A stretch of DNA of 28,853 nt, from assembly GCA_963632935.1 (NCBI GenBank), contig CAVGWA010000019.1, positions 1 through 28,853 on the forward strand. Reading direction: 5' to 3'. Below are positions 21,868 through 28,853 of the stretch, one piece after another. Origin of the DNA: Coprosoma sp963632935. Lineage in GTDB: Bacteria > Bacillota_I > Bacilli_A > RF39 > UBA660. The position numbers and the translations under genes are program-made. A model generated the notes under the pieces. It saw nothing but the letters and a program-made list of their open reading frames with translations, made no database searches and was not told where the DNA came from. Numbering within the stretch: the first letter of the stretch is position 1; each line of letters opens with the position of its first letter.

Positions 21868-22800
21868 ATGATAATAAATACAGGAATGAGAACAGATATA
21901 CCCGCATTTTATGCAAAGTGGTTATTGAATAGAATAAAAGATGGTTATGTATATGTTAGAAATCCATATTACAGAAACCAGGTGACTAAATATAGTTTAA
22001 ATCCAAAAGTTGTTGATTGTTTAGCTTTTTGTACTAAAAATCCTCATCCTTTAATTTCTCATTTATCAGAACTAGATAAATATAAACAATTTTGGTTTGT
22101 TACAATTACTCCTTATGGAAAAGATGTTGAGACAAATGTTCCAAACAAAAGACAAGTAATTAATGATTTTAAAAAATTATCAGAACATTTTGGAAAAAGT
22201 TCTGTTGCCCTTCGTTATGATCCGATATTTATAAATGAGAAATTTGATGTAAATATGCATATTAAATGTTTCGATAAATTATTAAGTGAACTAAAAGGGT
22301 ATACCGAAGATTGCACGATTAGTTTTTTAGATATGTATGAAAAAGTAAAAAGAAATGCCCCTAATTTAAGGCCTCCAACTATAGCAGAGCAGATAGAAAT
22401 TGCAAAAGCATTTTCAAAAATAGGAAAGCAAAACAATATTATAATACATGCTTGCTGTGAAAAAGAATATTTGCAAGATTATGGTTTAGATATAACAGGT
22501 TGTATGAGCCGGCAAATTATTGAAAAAGCAATTAAAAATAAACTAAATGCACCAAAAAATAGTAAGAGAATACAATGTAATTGTCTAATGGGAAATGATA
22601 TAGGTGCATATAATTCATGTATGCACTTATGTAAATATTGTTATGCAAATGCGAATCAAGAATTAGTAAAAGAAAACATAAAAAGGCATAATCCTAATTC
22701 TCCGTTTTTAATTGGAGAATTAGAACCAAATGATAAAATAACAGTGGCTAATCAAAAAAGTTGGTTAAATAAAGATAATCAAATTAGTTTTTTTGATTAA
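21868..22800 (+). CDS. DUF1848 family protein with C-terminal Cys cluster
   Basis: 310 residues, the normal length for DUF1848. AAGGATGAT precedes the ATG. The start MIINTGMRTDIPAFYAKWLL and the segments CLAFCTKNPHP, FWFVTITPYGK and VALRYDPIFI are typical of the family. The fold suggests a TIM-barrel-like enzyme. Near the C-terminus a Cys-rich block appears: CNCLMGNDIGAYNSC, then C-M-H-L-C-K-Y-C (Cys251, Cys255, Cys258), the C-x3-C-x2-C spacing used by radical SAM enzymes to hold a 4Fe-4S cluster. Function is not established; a radical SAM-like reaction is an inference. It may be co-transcribed with the decayed gene upstream from the promoter at 21641. Confidence 0.85.
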   Translation: MIINTGMRTDIPAFYAKWLLNRIKDGYVYVRNPYYRNQVTKYSLNPKVVDCLAFCTKNPHPLISHLSELDKYKQFWFVTITPYGKDVETNVPNKRQVINDFKKLSEHFGKSSVALRYDPIFINEKFDVNMHIKCFDKLLSELKGYTEDCTISFLDMYEKVKRNAPNLRPPTIAEQIEIAKAFSKIGKQNNIIIHACCEKEYLQDYGLDITGCMSRQIIEKAIKNKLNAPKNSKRIQCNCLMGNDIGAYNSCMHLCKYCYANANQELVKENIKRHNPNSPFLIGELEPNDKITVANQKSWLNKDNQISFFD

Positions 22801-22822
22801 AAAAATGGGTTTATATACCCAT
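22798..22822 (-). terminator. Hairpin terminator, best read on the minus strand
   Basis: ATGGGT (22805-22810) pairs with ACCCAT (22817-22822). On the minus strand it is followed by a T run (22804-22799); on the plus strand the tail AATACC is poor. It lies just after the DUF1848 stop and could serve as a back-up stop for minus-strand transcripts. Confidence 0.5.
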
Positions 22823-22869
22823 AATACCTTATTTATTAATTAAAAAGTTTTACTTGACCTTTTACATAG

Positions 22870-22894
22870 AAAAAAAGCTAACATTTATGTTAGC
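22870..22894 (-). terminator. Terminator of tRNA-Leu(CAA)
   Basis: The perfect stem GCTAACAT (22877-22884) pairs with ATGTTAGC (22887-22894) and on the minus strand is followed by seven T. Confidence 0.85.
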
Positions 22895-22906
22895 AATTTA
22901 TTACTT

Positions 22907-22927
22907 AAACTCGAAAAGTTCGAGTTT
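22907..22927. other. Perfect hairpin between tRNA-Leu and its terminator
   Basis: AAACTCGAA (22907-22915) pairs with TTCGAGTTT (22919-22927) across three bases. There is no T run long enough for termination. It starts 11 bases after the tRNA 3' end and may be a processing or stability element. Confidence 0.5.
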
Positions 22928-22937
22928 CCTATCAATC

Positions 22938-23023
22938 TGGTGCTCGCGGTGGGAATCGAACCCACATGGCCAAAAGCCACACGATTTTGAGTCGTGCGCG
23001 TCTACCAATTCCGCCACACAAGC
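22938..23023 (-). tRNA. tRNA-Leu (anticodon CAA)
   Basis: On the minus strand GCTTGTG pairs with CGCGAGC (two G.U), with A as discriminator and an encoded CCA. The anticodon stem CACGA/TCGTG holds the loop CTCAAAA. A long variable arm is present. It stands apart from the main tRNA array and has its own promoter and terminator. Confidence 0.96.
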
Positions 23024-23032
23024 AACAAAAAT

Positions 23033-23041
23033 ATTATAACA
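23033..23041 (-). promoter_or_regulatory. Promoter of tRNA-Leu(CAA)
   Basis: An extended -10, TGTTATAAT (TATAAT at 23038-23033 on the minus strand), with TTGCAT 16 bases upstream. The predicted start near 23026 leaves a leader of only a few bases. Confidence 0.6.
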
Positions 23042-23065
23042 TATTTTATGTTAAATGCAAAACAT

Positions 23066-23617
23066 TTATTTCTCTGTGTATTTTGATGTGAATAATTCTT
23101 GATTAATATTTTCTTCTTTTTCTTCTATAATGGGAAGTTCATCTACTGATTTTATTCCAAGGTAATCTAAAAATTGATCTGTGATTCCATATAATATTGG
23201 TCTGCCAGGTAATTCAGATTTTCCTTTTTCTTCAATTAAATTTTTAATTACAAGTTTACGAATAATATAGGCTGAAGAGACACCTCTTATTTCATCAACA
23301 GCTAATCTTGTAATAGGCTCATTATAAGCAATAATTGCTAATGTTTCTAATGATGCTGGTGTTAAGTTATCATTTATTTCTTCATCAACCAATGATTTGT
23401 AATATTCTGCATGCTTCTTTTTAGTAATTAATTTATAGTTATTTCCATATTTTTCTAATTGTAATCCTCGTTTTTCATTTTCTAATTCTTTTTTATATTC
23501 ATCAATTAAAATATTTAAATCTTCTTCTTTAATTTTTAATGTTTTTTGTAATTTTTCAAAAGATAATCCTTCATCACCAGCTACAAAAAGTAATCCTTCT
23601 AAAACAGCTATATTCAT
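23066..23617 (-). CDS. scpB: Segregation and condensation protein B
   Basis: 183 residues, normal for ScpB. Two winged-helix domains are visible: the N-terminal one begins MNIAVLEGLLFVAGDEGLSF and the second contains LTPASLETLAIIAYNEPITR then EIRGVSSAYIIRKL and the GRPILYGITDQFLDYLG segment that defines the family. It forms the kite dimer of the SMC-ScpA-ScpB complex and acts on the nucleoid in chromosome segregation. AGAGAGG precedes the start. It begins one base after the scpA stop and is co-transcribed with scpA. The acidic tail (about 160-183) is variable in the family. smc is not in the window. Confidence 0.95.
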   Translation of the reverse strand: MNIAVLEGLLFVAGDEGLSFEKLQKTLKIKEEDLNILIDEYKKELENEKRGLQLEKYGNNYKLITKKKHAEYYKSLVDEEINDNLTPASLETLAIIAYNEPITRLAVDEIRGVSSAYIIRKLVIKNLIEEKGKSELPGRPILYGITDQFLDYLGIKSVDELPIIEEKEENINQELFTSKYTEK

Positions 23618-23618
23618 A

Positions 23619-24344
23619 TTATAATTCCTCTCTAGCTTCCAGCACGATTGTATCTAAATTGTTATTTTGTTTAATTTTTAATTTCCCTTTTTTGGCTAAA
23701 TCTAATATTGATAAAAATGTTACAACAACATAATCTTTACTTTTTATTTCGAATAATTCTTCAAAATTAATATTTTTTTTGTTTTTTAATATATTGAGTA
23801 TTTCTTTGTTTCTTTTATGGATTGAATATTCTTTTCTTGTGACAACGGTATTAAGTGGTTTATTAAAATACTTTTTTTCTTGAAACTTTTTAAAGGCTTC
23901 AATTAAATCGTTTAAAGTTATATCTTCATTAATAGATAAATCATTTGTCTTAAATTCATCAAGTTCGCTTGGTAATTTAGAAAATGATTGTTTGCGTTCA
24001 TACTCCATCTCTTGAAAAGTTTGACTTACTTCTTTATATTTTTTATATTCTATTAATCTATTAATTAATGATTCCCTAGGATCTTCTTCATTTTCATCAT
24101 TTTCTACCACCTCCTCATGTGGCAGAAGTATTCTAGATTTCATTTCTATTAATTCAGCAGCCATTACTAAATATTCACTATCTATATTTAAATTTAAATT
24201 TTCCATACTCTTTATATAATTCAAATACTGTTCAGTAATTTGAGCTATATTAATATCAAATATATCAATGTCGGCTTCCTTTATTAAGTGTAGTAGCAAG
24301 TCTAAAGGGCCTTGAAATTTATCAATAGTAAATTTATAGTTCAT
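23619..24344 (-). CDS. scpA: Segregation and condensation protein A
   Basis: 241 residues from the ATG at 24344. A GTG three codons upstream (24353) lies within the AGGGTGA ribosome-binding site and is rejected. The N-terminal kleisin domain reads YKFTIDKFQGPLDLLLHLIK then ADIDIFDINIAQITEQYL and YLVMAAELIEMKSRILLP, all diagnostic. A charged linker follows and the C-terminal winged helix (about 160-241) binds the SMC head. ScpA bridges SMC and ScpB. The extended -10 at 24369-24364 places the transcript start next to the ribosome-binding site. Confidence 0.95.
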   Translation of the reverse strand: MNYKFTIDKFQGPLDLLLHLIKEADIDIFDINIAQITEQYLNYIKSMENLNLNIDSEYLVMAAELIEMKSRILLPHEEVVENDENEEDPRESLINRLIEYKKYKEVSQTFQEMEYERKQSFSKLPSELDEFKTNDLSINEDITLNDLIEAFKKFQEKKYFNKPLNTVVTRKEYSIHKRNKEILNILKNKKNINFEELFEIKSKDYVVVTFLSILDLAKKGKLKIKQNNNLDTIVLEAREEL

Positions 24345-24363
24345 ACTCGTCACCCTAAGGTTA

Positions 24364-24372
24364 ATTATATCA
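24364..24372 (-). promoter_or_regulatory. Extended -10 promoter of scpA-scpB
   Basis: TGATATAAT on the minus strand with TATAAT at 24369-24364. The predicted start near 24357 is the first base of AGGGTGA, giving a leader of about 13 bases. Confidence 0.6.
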
Positions 24373-24442
24373 AATTTATATTAAAATATCAGTAAAATTT
24401 AATAAATAAAATAATAAACTTTATTATAAAGGAATGATAATT

Positions 24443-24667
24443 ATGCTGATGCGCATTGTTTTTTTTCTGATTGGATTTGGACTTAGTGTCATTGGATTTG
24501 TATTTATAATAAGCTACTTAAATTTAATGACAATAGGGTATAATTTTAATCAATATGTTCATTTTATAAGTAGTAGTGGTGAATGTTTGATTGGTCCAAT
24601 TGGACTTATAATTACTTTTCTTTCAATTTATTTTCCAGGAGGCAAAAATAATGAATTATATTTATGA
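24443..24667 (+). CDS. Small unknown membrane protein
   Basis: 74 residues from the ATG at 24443; an in-frame ATG at 24434 is too close to AAAGGA (24428-24433), and a further ATG at 24449 is possible. Two hydrophobic helices flank a polar loop: IVFFLIGFGLSVIGFVFIIS and CLIGPIGLIITFLSIYF. The loop contains GYNFNQYVHFI and a single Cys. I do not recognise a family. Its 3' end overlaps the start of the DUF3603-like gene by 17 bases, which indicates a coupled pair. It is divergent from scpA. Confidence 0.65.
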   Translation: MLMRIVFFLIGFGLSVIGFVFIISYLNLMTIGYNFNQYVHFISSSGECLIGPIGLIITFLSIYFPGGKNNELYL

Positions 24668-25295
24668 TATATTATTAAATTTTCAAAAAGAGTATTATGA
24701 ATTTTATGAATGGAATGAAAACGATGAGATTTATCACATGCGTAAAATTCCAATTATTAAAATAAATGATAAACAGTATAATGATATTAAATTTAATAGT
24801 GTTAAATTTAATCGAAATTGTTTAAAATACTTTTCAAATAAAGCTGAAAGATTTAAACAAAATAATGTGATAAAAATTAAATTTATAGCCATTTTTACAA
24901 ATGGTAGGGAAGCTATTGCTTTAAAATTAAATAGTGACGGAGTAATAACACATAGAAGTTCACTTTTAATAGAAGAAGAAGAAGATGTGATTGAAATACT
25001 AAAATTTAGTGATGAAATAAATTTAGAATATCAAATCTTAAAAGAAAATATAAAAGAAAATTTTAAAACTCGTTTTGAATGTGATAATGAAAAACTTATT
25101 ATTGATGAAATAAATGAAATATATAAAAATAAAGACATCGATAAATTAAGTTATATTTATTTAGAATGCTTTAATAAACCTGAAACAAATTTAAAAAGAG
25201 CATATGATAAGTTAATAAATGAAATTTATAAAACTAATAATAATTTTCATAAAATATATAATATTTTTGTATTAACCAAAAAAGAAAGCAGGTAA
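24651..25295 (+). CDS. DUF3603-like protein of unknown function
   Basis: 214 residues, with AGGAGG at 24637-24642. The start MNYIYDILLNFQKEYYEFYE, then WNENDEIYHMRKIPIIKI, resembles the N-terminus of DUF3603 proteins (Y-x-Y-D-x-x-L-N-F...F-Y-E-W...D....I.K-I-P). A strand pair with FIAIFTNGREAIALKLNSDG and the S-S-L-L-I-E-E-E-E region follow, also like that family. The C-terminal half is helical and rich in Glu, Lys and Asn. It is cytosolic, with no catalytic motif visible. The assignment is by pattern memory. It ends one base before the convergent minus-strand gene. Confidence 0.7.
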   Translation: MNYIYDILLNFQKEYYEFYEWNENDEIYHMRKIPIIKINDKQYNDIKFNSVKFNRNCLKYFSNKAERFKQNNVIKIKFIAIFTNGREAIALKLNSDGVITHRSSLLIEEEEDVIEILKFSDEINLEYQILKENIKENFKTRFECDNEKLIIDEINEIYKNKDIDKLSYIYLECFNKPETNLKRAYDKLINEIYKTNNNFHKIYNIFVLTKKESR

Positions 25296-25296
25296 A

Positions 25297-25632
25297 TTAA
25301 CCTGCCACTTTAAAAATAAATGGTAATGCGATAATGAAAAGTGCAATTATTACTCCAACTATAATTAAAAATCTTTTTGTTGCTTTTTTATCTTTAATAA
25401 GTTCTTCGTCATCTTCTTTTTCTTCTTGAATAGTTTGTTCTGTTGCTGCTTGAACAGGTTCAACAGGAGTAACTGTTTGAACAGGCTCAACAGGAGTAGC
25501 TACTTGAACAGGCTCAACAGGAGTAACTGTTTGAACTGGTGTATTTGCTGTTACATTATTTTCTACTTGATTAGCAAAATCAAAGTTATAGCTATTTTCA
25601 TTATTATTTTGTTTTACTTCATTATCATTCAT
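25297..25632 (-). CDS. Proline-rich repeat protein with C-terminal membrane anchor
   Basis: 111 residues from the ATG at 25632 with GGAGGGAT just upstream; the frame is open to 25731, but that part contains the promoter. The first 30 residues are Asn-rich. A spacer with three nine-residue repeats, TPVEPVQVA, TPVEPVQTV and TPVEPVQAA, and a partial copy follows (encoded at 25450-25540). An acidic stretch (EEKEDDEELIKDKK) precedes one membrane helix near the C-terminus (RFLIIVGVIIALFIIALPFI). There is no signal peptide, so it is likely tail-anchored with the repeats in the cytosol. Function is unknown. A consensus promoter drives it. Confidence 0.75.
   Translation of the reverse strand: MNDNEVKQNNNENSYNFDFANQVENNVTANTPVQTVTPVEPVQVATPVEPVQTVTPVEPVQAATEQTIQEEKEDDEELIKDKKATKRFLIIVGVIIALFIIALPFIFKVAG
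25450..25540. repeat. 27-base tandem repeats in the proline-rich gene
   Basis: The block starting TTGAAC recurs at 25450, 25477, 25504 and 25531, a 27-base period. On the minus strand it encodes the nine-residue T-P-V-E-P-V-Q unit. Confidence 0.85.
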
Positions 25633-25657
25633 ATTTATCCCTCCATATTCTAAAACA

Positions 25658-25686
25658 ATTATAGCTAAAACATAGGTAAAAGTCAA
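25658..25686 (-). promoter_or_regulatory. Promoter of the proline-rich membrane protein
   Basis: On the minus strand TTGACT (25686-25681), a 17-base spacer and TATAAT (25663-25658), near consensus. Confidence 0.8.
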
Positions 25687-25755
25687 AAAAAAACATATAA
25701 TTATTAATATTTGTTGACCTACTTTACACAAAATAAGATTACTTTTTGAAAATAA

Positions 25756-25784
25756 TTGACTTGCTTTTTATTAAAAATTATAAT
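25756..25784 (+). promoter_or_regulatory. pflB promoter
   Basis: TTGACT (25756-25761), a 17-base spacer and TATAAT (25779-25784). The predicted start near 25791 gives a leader of about 18 bases with a weak ribosome-binding site (AGTAGG). It is divergent from the promoter at 25658. Confidence 0.8.
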
Positions 25785-25808
25785 TTATTTAGAAAGTAGG
25801 TTGATTAA

Positions 25809-28034
25809 ATGGAAGCATGGAAAGATTTTAAAGATGGAAAATGGAAAAATGAAATTAATGTTAGTGATTTTATTAAAACTAACTATACAAAATATGAGGG
25901 TAATGAAGATTTCTTAGAAGGCACTACAAAAAAAACAGATAGTGTTTGGAATAAATGTAGTAATCTTTTAAAAGAAGAATTAAAAAAACATGTTTTAGAT
26001 ATTGATACTGATCATATGTCTGGAATAAATTCTTTTGAACCTGGCTATATTAATGACGATGATAACGTTATTGTAGGTTTACAAACTGATAAACCATTAA
26101 AAAGAATGGTAAATCCATACGGCGGCATTAGAATGGTTTATAGTGAATTAGATGCTTATGGATATAAATTAAATAATGATGTTGACAAGTATTTTAATGA
26201 ATTTAGAAAATCACATAACCAAGGTGTATTTGATGCTTATACTGATGATATAAAAAAAGCAAGACATAATGGATTATTAACTGGCCTGCCTGATGCATAT
26301 GGTAGAGGTAGAATCATTGGTGATTATAGAAGAGTTGCTTTATATGGTATTGCTTTTTTAATGAGCGAAAAGAAAAAAGATTGGGACAGTTTAACCGGAG
26401 AAATGACTGATGAGTTAATAAGACTTAGAGAAGAAGTTTCAATGCAATATAGAGCTTTAGACGACATAAAAAAAATGGCTTTAAAATATGGCTTTGATAT
26501 ATCTAAACCAGCCATGAATTCTAAAGAAGCTGTTCAATGGACTTATTTTGCTTATTTGGCTGCTGTTAAGGAAAATAATGGTGCGGCCATGAGTTTAGGC
26601 AGAGTTGATGCATTTTTCGATATTTATTTTGAAAGAGATTTGAAAAATGGTATTATCACAGAAAAAGAAGTTCAAGAGATTATTGATCAGTTTATTATTA
26701 AATTAAGGTTAGTAAGGCATTTAAGAACACCTGATTATGATGAATTATTTTCAGGCGATCCTACATGGGTTACTTGTTCAATTGGTGGAATTACTAATGA
26801 AGGAGAAAGTATGGTGTGCAAAACATCATATAGAATTATTAATACTTTAACTAACTTAGATACATCACCAGAACCTAACATGACAGTTCTATGGTCTAAT
26901 AAATTACCCTTAAATTTTAAAAAATATTGTTCAAAAATGAGTATTAAAACTGATGCAATTCAATATGAAAATGATGATGTCATGAGACCAATTTATGGTG
27001 ATGATTATGCGATTGCGTGCTGCGTTTCCGCAATGAGAGTTGGAAAAGATATGCAATTTTTCGGAGCTAGATGTAATTTAGTAAAAACACTTTTATACGC
27101 TATTAATGGTGGCGTAGATGAAATGACAGGTAATCTTGTTATAGACGGAGTTGACAAAATTACTGATGAAATTTTAGATTATGATAAAGTAAAAGATGCA
27201 TATTTTAAAATGATTGAAAAAGTCGCATATATTTATTCTAATGCTATGAATATTATTCATTATATGCATGATAAATACGCTTATGAAGCAGGACAGATGG
27301 CACTACATGATACTGATGTTAATAGATTAATGGCTTATGGTGTAGCTGGTCTTTCTGTTGCTTGTGATTCTCTTTCTGCAATTAAATATGCTAAAGTAAA
27401 ACCTGTAAGAGATGAAAAGGGTATCACAACAGATTTTATAATTGAAGGTGATTTTCCTAAATATGGTAATGATGATGATAGAGTAGATTCAATTGCTGAA
27501 GAAATTTTAGAAAAAATGTATAGTGAATTATGTAAACATAAATGTTATAAAAATGCCCATCCTACATTATCTGTATTAACTATTACTTCTAATGTTGTTT
27601 ATGGTAGTAAAACTGGTTCTACTCCTGATGGTAGAAAAAAAGGTGAAGCATTTGCTCCTGGAGCTAATCCAATGCATGGAAGAGACTCATCTGGTGCGAT
27701 AGCATCATTAAATTCAGTAGCTAAGTTAAAATATGCCGAATGCTGTAGAGATGGTATTTCTAATACATTTTCTATTGTTCCTTCTTCACTTGGACATAGT
27801 GATGAGGAAAAAATTAATAATTTAGTATCTTTACTTGATGGTTATTTTTCTCAAGGTGCTCATCATTTAAATGTTAATGTTTTAAATAGACAGATGCTTA
27901 TTGATGCAATGAATAATCCAGAAAAATACCCACTTTTAACTATAAGGGTATCTGGTTATGCAGTTAGATTTAATAGATTAACTAGAAAACAACAAGAAGA
28001 AGTAATTTCAAGGACTTTCCATGAAAAAATGTAA
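25809..28034 (+). CDS. pflB: Formate C-acetyltransferase (pyruvate formate-lyase)
   Basis: 741 residues, the normal length. The two catalytic cysteines are adjacent (Cys404 and Cys405, in YAIACCVSAMRVGKDMQFFG), and the glycyl-radical site is Gly716 in RVSGYAVRFNRLTRKQQ. Other typical stretches are TGLPDAYGRGRIIGDYRRVA, SPEPNMTVLWS, and GSTPDGRKKGEAFAPGANPM. It converts pyruvate and CoA to formate and acetyl-CoA in the cytosol under anaerobic conditions. The activase gene pflA overlaps its 3' end by 14 bases. The enzyme is oxygen-sensitive once activated, which fits an anaerobic fermentative life. Confidence 0.98.
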   Translation: MEAWKDFKDGKWKNEINVSDFIKTNYTKYEGNEDFLEGTTKKTDSVWNKCSNLLKEELKKHVLDIDTDHMSGINSFEPGYINDDDNVIVGLQTDKPLKRMVNPYGGIRMVYSELDAYGYKLNNDVDKYFNEFRKSHNQGVFDAYTDDIKKARHNGLLTGLPDAYGRGRIIGDYRRVALYGIAFLMSEKKKDWDSLTGEMTDELIRLREEVSMQYRALDDIKKMALKYGFDISKPAMNSKEAVQWTYFAYLAAVKENNGAAMSLGRVDAFFDIYFERDLKNGIITEKEVQEIIDQFIIKLRLVRHLRTPDYDELFSGDPTWVTCSIGGITNEGESMVCKTSYRIINTLTNLDTSPEPNMTVLWSNKLPLNFKKYCSKMSIKTDAIQYENDDVMRPIYGDDYAIACCVSAMRVGKDMQFFGARCNLVKTLLYAINGGVDEMTGNLVIDGVDKITDEILDYDKVKDAYFKMIEKVAYIYSNAMNIIHYMHDKYAYEAGQMALHDTDVNRLMAYGVAGLSVACDSLSAIKYAKVKPVRDEKGITTDFIIEGDFPKYGNDDDRVDSIAEEILEKMYSELCKHKCYKNAHPTLSVLTITSNVVYGSKTGSTPDGRKKGEAFAPGANPMHGRDSSGAIASLNSVAKLKYAECCRDGISNTFSIVPSSLGHSDEEKINNLVSLLDGYFSQGAHHLNVNVLNRQMLIDAMNNPEKYPLLTIRVSGYAVRFNRLTRKQQEEVISRTFHEKM

Positions 28035-28755
28035 TGGTTTTATTGATAGTATAGAAACTATGGGACTTGTTGATGGCCCAGGTATTAGAACCGTTATATT
28101 TTTATCAGGCTGCAAACTAAGATGTTTATATTGTCATAATCCTGAAATGTGGACAATGAATGGCAAAGAATATCTACCAGAAGATATTTTAAAAAAAGTT
28201 TTACGTAGTAAACCTTATTTCGGTAATAATGGTGGTGTTACTTTTTCTGGTGGTGAACCATTACTTCAAAGTGAATTTTTAAAAGAAACATTCAAATTAT
28301 TAAAAAAAGAAAATATTCACATTGCTTTAGATACAGCAGGAGTCGGTACGGGAGATTATGATGAGATTTTATCTTTAACTGATTTAATTATTTTTGATGT
28401 TAAATATACAGATAAATTAGGTTATAAAAAAATTACAGGCCATGACATGGATGAAAGTGAAAAATTTATAGAGGCGATGAATAGATCAGGTAAAGATGTT
28501 TGGATAAGACAAGTTATCGTTCCTTCTTATATGGATAGTGATGAATATATTGAATCTTTAGCTCATTATATTTTGAAAATTAAAAATATTAAAAAAATAG
28601 AATTTTTACCTTTTCATCATTTAGGCTTTTCTAAATATGAAGAACTTGATTATTTAAATCCACTTGAAAATATTCCTGAAATGAATAAATATAAATGTGA
28701 TTTACTTTATAATAAGTTTTTAAAAAAGTATAATAATTTGAAAAAAATGCATTGA
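28021..28755 (+). CDS. pflA: Pyruvate formate-lyase activating enzyme (radical SAM)
   Basis: 244 residues. The radical SAM motif is C-K-L-R-C-L-Y-C (Cys31, Cys35, Cys38) in FLSGCKLRCLYCHNPEMW. The SAM-binding G-G-E is in GGVTFSGGEPLLQSEFL, followed by HIALDTAGVG, DLIIFDVKYTD and VWIRQVIVPSY. IDSIETMGLVDGPGIRTVIF at the N-terminus is characteristic. It installs the glycyl radical on PflB using SAM and a 4Fe-4S cluster. Its start lies inside the pflB 3' end, with AAGGAC upstream, so the two are translated together. A terminator follows. Confidence 0.97.
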   Translation: MKKCNGFIDSIETMGLVDGPGIRTVIFLSGCKLRCLYCHNPEMWTMNGKEYLPEDILKKVLRSKPYFGNNGGVTFSGGEPLLQSEFLKETFKLLKKENIHIALDTAGVGTGDYDEILSLTDLIIFDVKYTDKLGYKKITGHDMDESEKFIEAMNRSGKDVWIRQVIVPSYMDSDEYIESLAHYILKIKNIKKIEFLPFHHLGFSKYEELDYLNPLENIPEMNKYKCDLLYNKFLKKYNNLKKMH

Positions 28756-28782
28756 ATTTAATATAATAAAATTTTTAATAAA

Positions 28783-28816
28783 TTAGTTCTTTTAGAACTT
28801 TTTTTGTTTTTTTAAA
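28783..28816 (+). terminator. Terminator of pflB-pflA
   Basis: AGTTCT (28785-28790) pairs with AGAACT (28794-28799) across three bases, followed by seven T, then G and more T. Nothing assignable follows to the window end. Confidence 0.8.
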
Positions 28817-28853
28817 GGAATTTGATATATCCACGTCGTATATTAATGTATGA

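Noticed and set aside
22854..23039. Plus-strand open frame across tRNA-Leu
   Set aside because: It reads through the antisense of a clear tRNA and its terminators.
25450..25540. Possible CRISPR array
   Set aside because: The units are directly adjacent without spacers and encode an in-frame peptide repeat.
25426..25653. Plus-strand frame with repeated R-S-x-x-L-N-R-L-N peptide
   Set aside because: The repeats come from the 27-base units of the minus-strand gene, which has the ribosome-binding site and promoter.
25718..25801. Inverted repeat ACCTACTTT / AAAGTAGGT flanking the pflB promoter
   Set aside because: The left arm lies upstream of the predicted transcript start, so it cannot fold in the mRNA, and nine bases in AT-rich DNA is weak evidence for an operator.

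Overview
The window is an AT-rich chromosomal segment of a low-GC Gram-positive bacterium. The standard code is used: TGA ends many genes (for example pflA and the S1 gene) and is not read as Trp. The gene content (GpsB, RodZ-PgsA-RecA order, ScpA/ScpB, a T-box leader on serS, a LexA-type box on recA, a type-B RNase P RNA, PflB/PflA fermentation, CCA-encoding tRNAs) points to a wall-bearing, fermentative member of the Bacilli near the Mollicutes/Erysipelotrichales branch, such as an uncultured gut lineage. The genus cannot be fixed from the sequence.

Layout. 1-5278: the 3' end of a probable Rpn-type nuclease/transposase gene, a start-less remnant of a polytopic membrane protein, a minus-strand operon of two flavoproteins plus a DedA transporter, and a divergent unknown membrane protein. 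5284-7058: an S1-domain RNA-binding protein, then 13 tRNA genes in two transcription units (11 + 2), each with a recognisable promoter and terminator. 7074-8194 (minus): a DUF368 transporter followed by a small unknown gene. 8306-12492: a membrane-anchored double-thioredoxin-fold protein, polA, and a translationally coupled EndA-type nuclease. 12477-14312 (minus): a candidate 21-codon micro-ORF, serS with its T-box, and a 17-codon stub that may be an insertion-sequence relic. 14447-21406 (plus): frr, an AI-2E family permease, a dNMP-kinase-like gene, a short alaS, gpsB, the RNase P RNA gene, rodZ, pgsA and recA. 21407-22800: a decayed gene behind an HxlR-like operator, then a DUF1848 protein. 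22798-24372 (minus): tRNA-Leu(CAA) with terminators, scpB and scpA. 24443-28853: two unknown genes, a proline-rich tail-anchored protein, and the pflB-pflA operon.

How the genes work together. Most genes are housekeeping: translation (tRNAs, SerRS, AlaRS, RRF, S1 protein), DNA replication, repair and segregation (PolA, RecA, ScpAB), envelope and division (GpsB, RodZ, PgsA, and two different families implicated in undecaprenyl-phosphate recycling, DedA and DUF368), and mixed-acid fermentation (PflB/PflA).

A recurring pattern is a compact promoter, TGnTATAAT, placed so that the transcript starts almost at the ribosome-binding site. Several longest open frames therefore begin inside or upstream of their own promoter, and I give shorter starts (at 4385, 5330, 9215, 14492 and 24344). 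The most unusual items are the AlaRS without a C-Ala domain, RNase P RNA packed without spacer between gpsB and rodZ, the duplicated thioredoxin-like protein, the micro-ORF, and several decayed genes.
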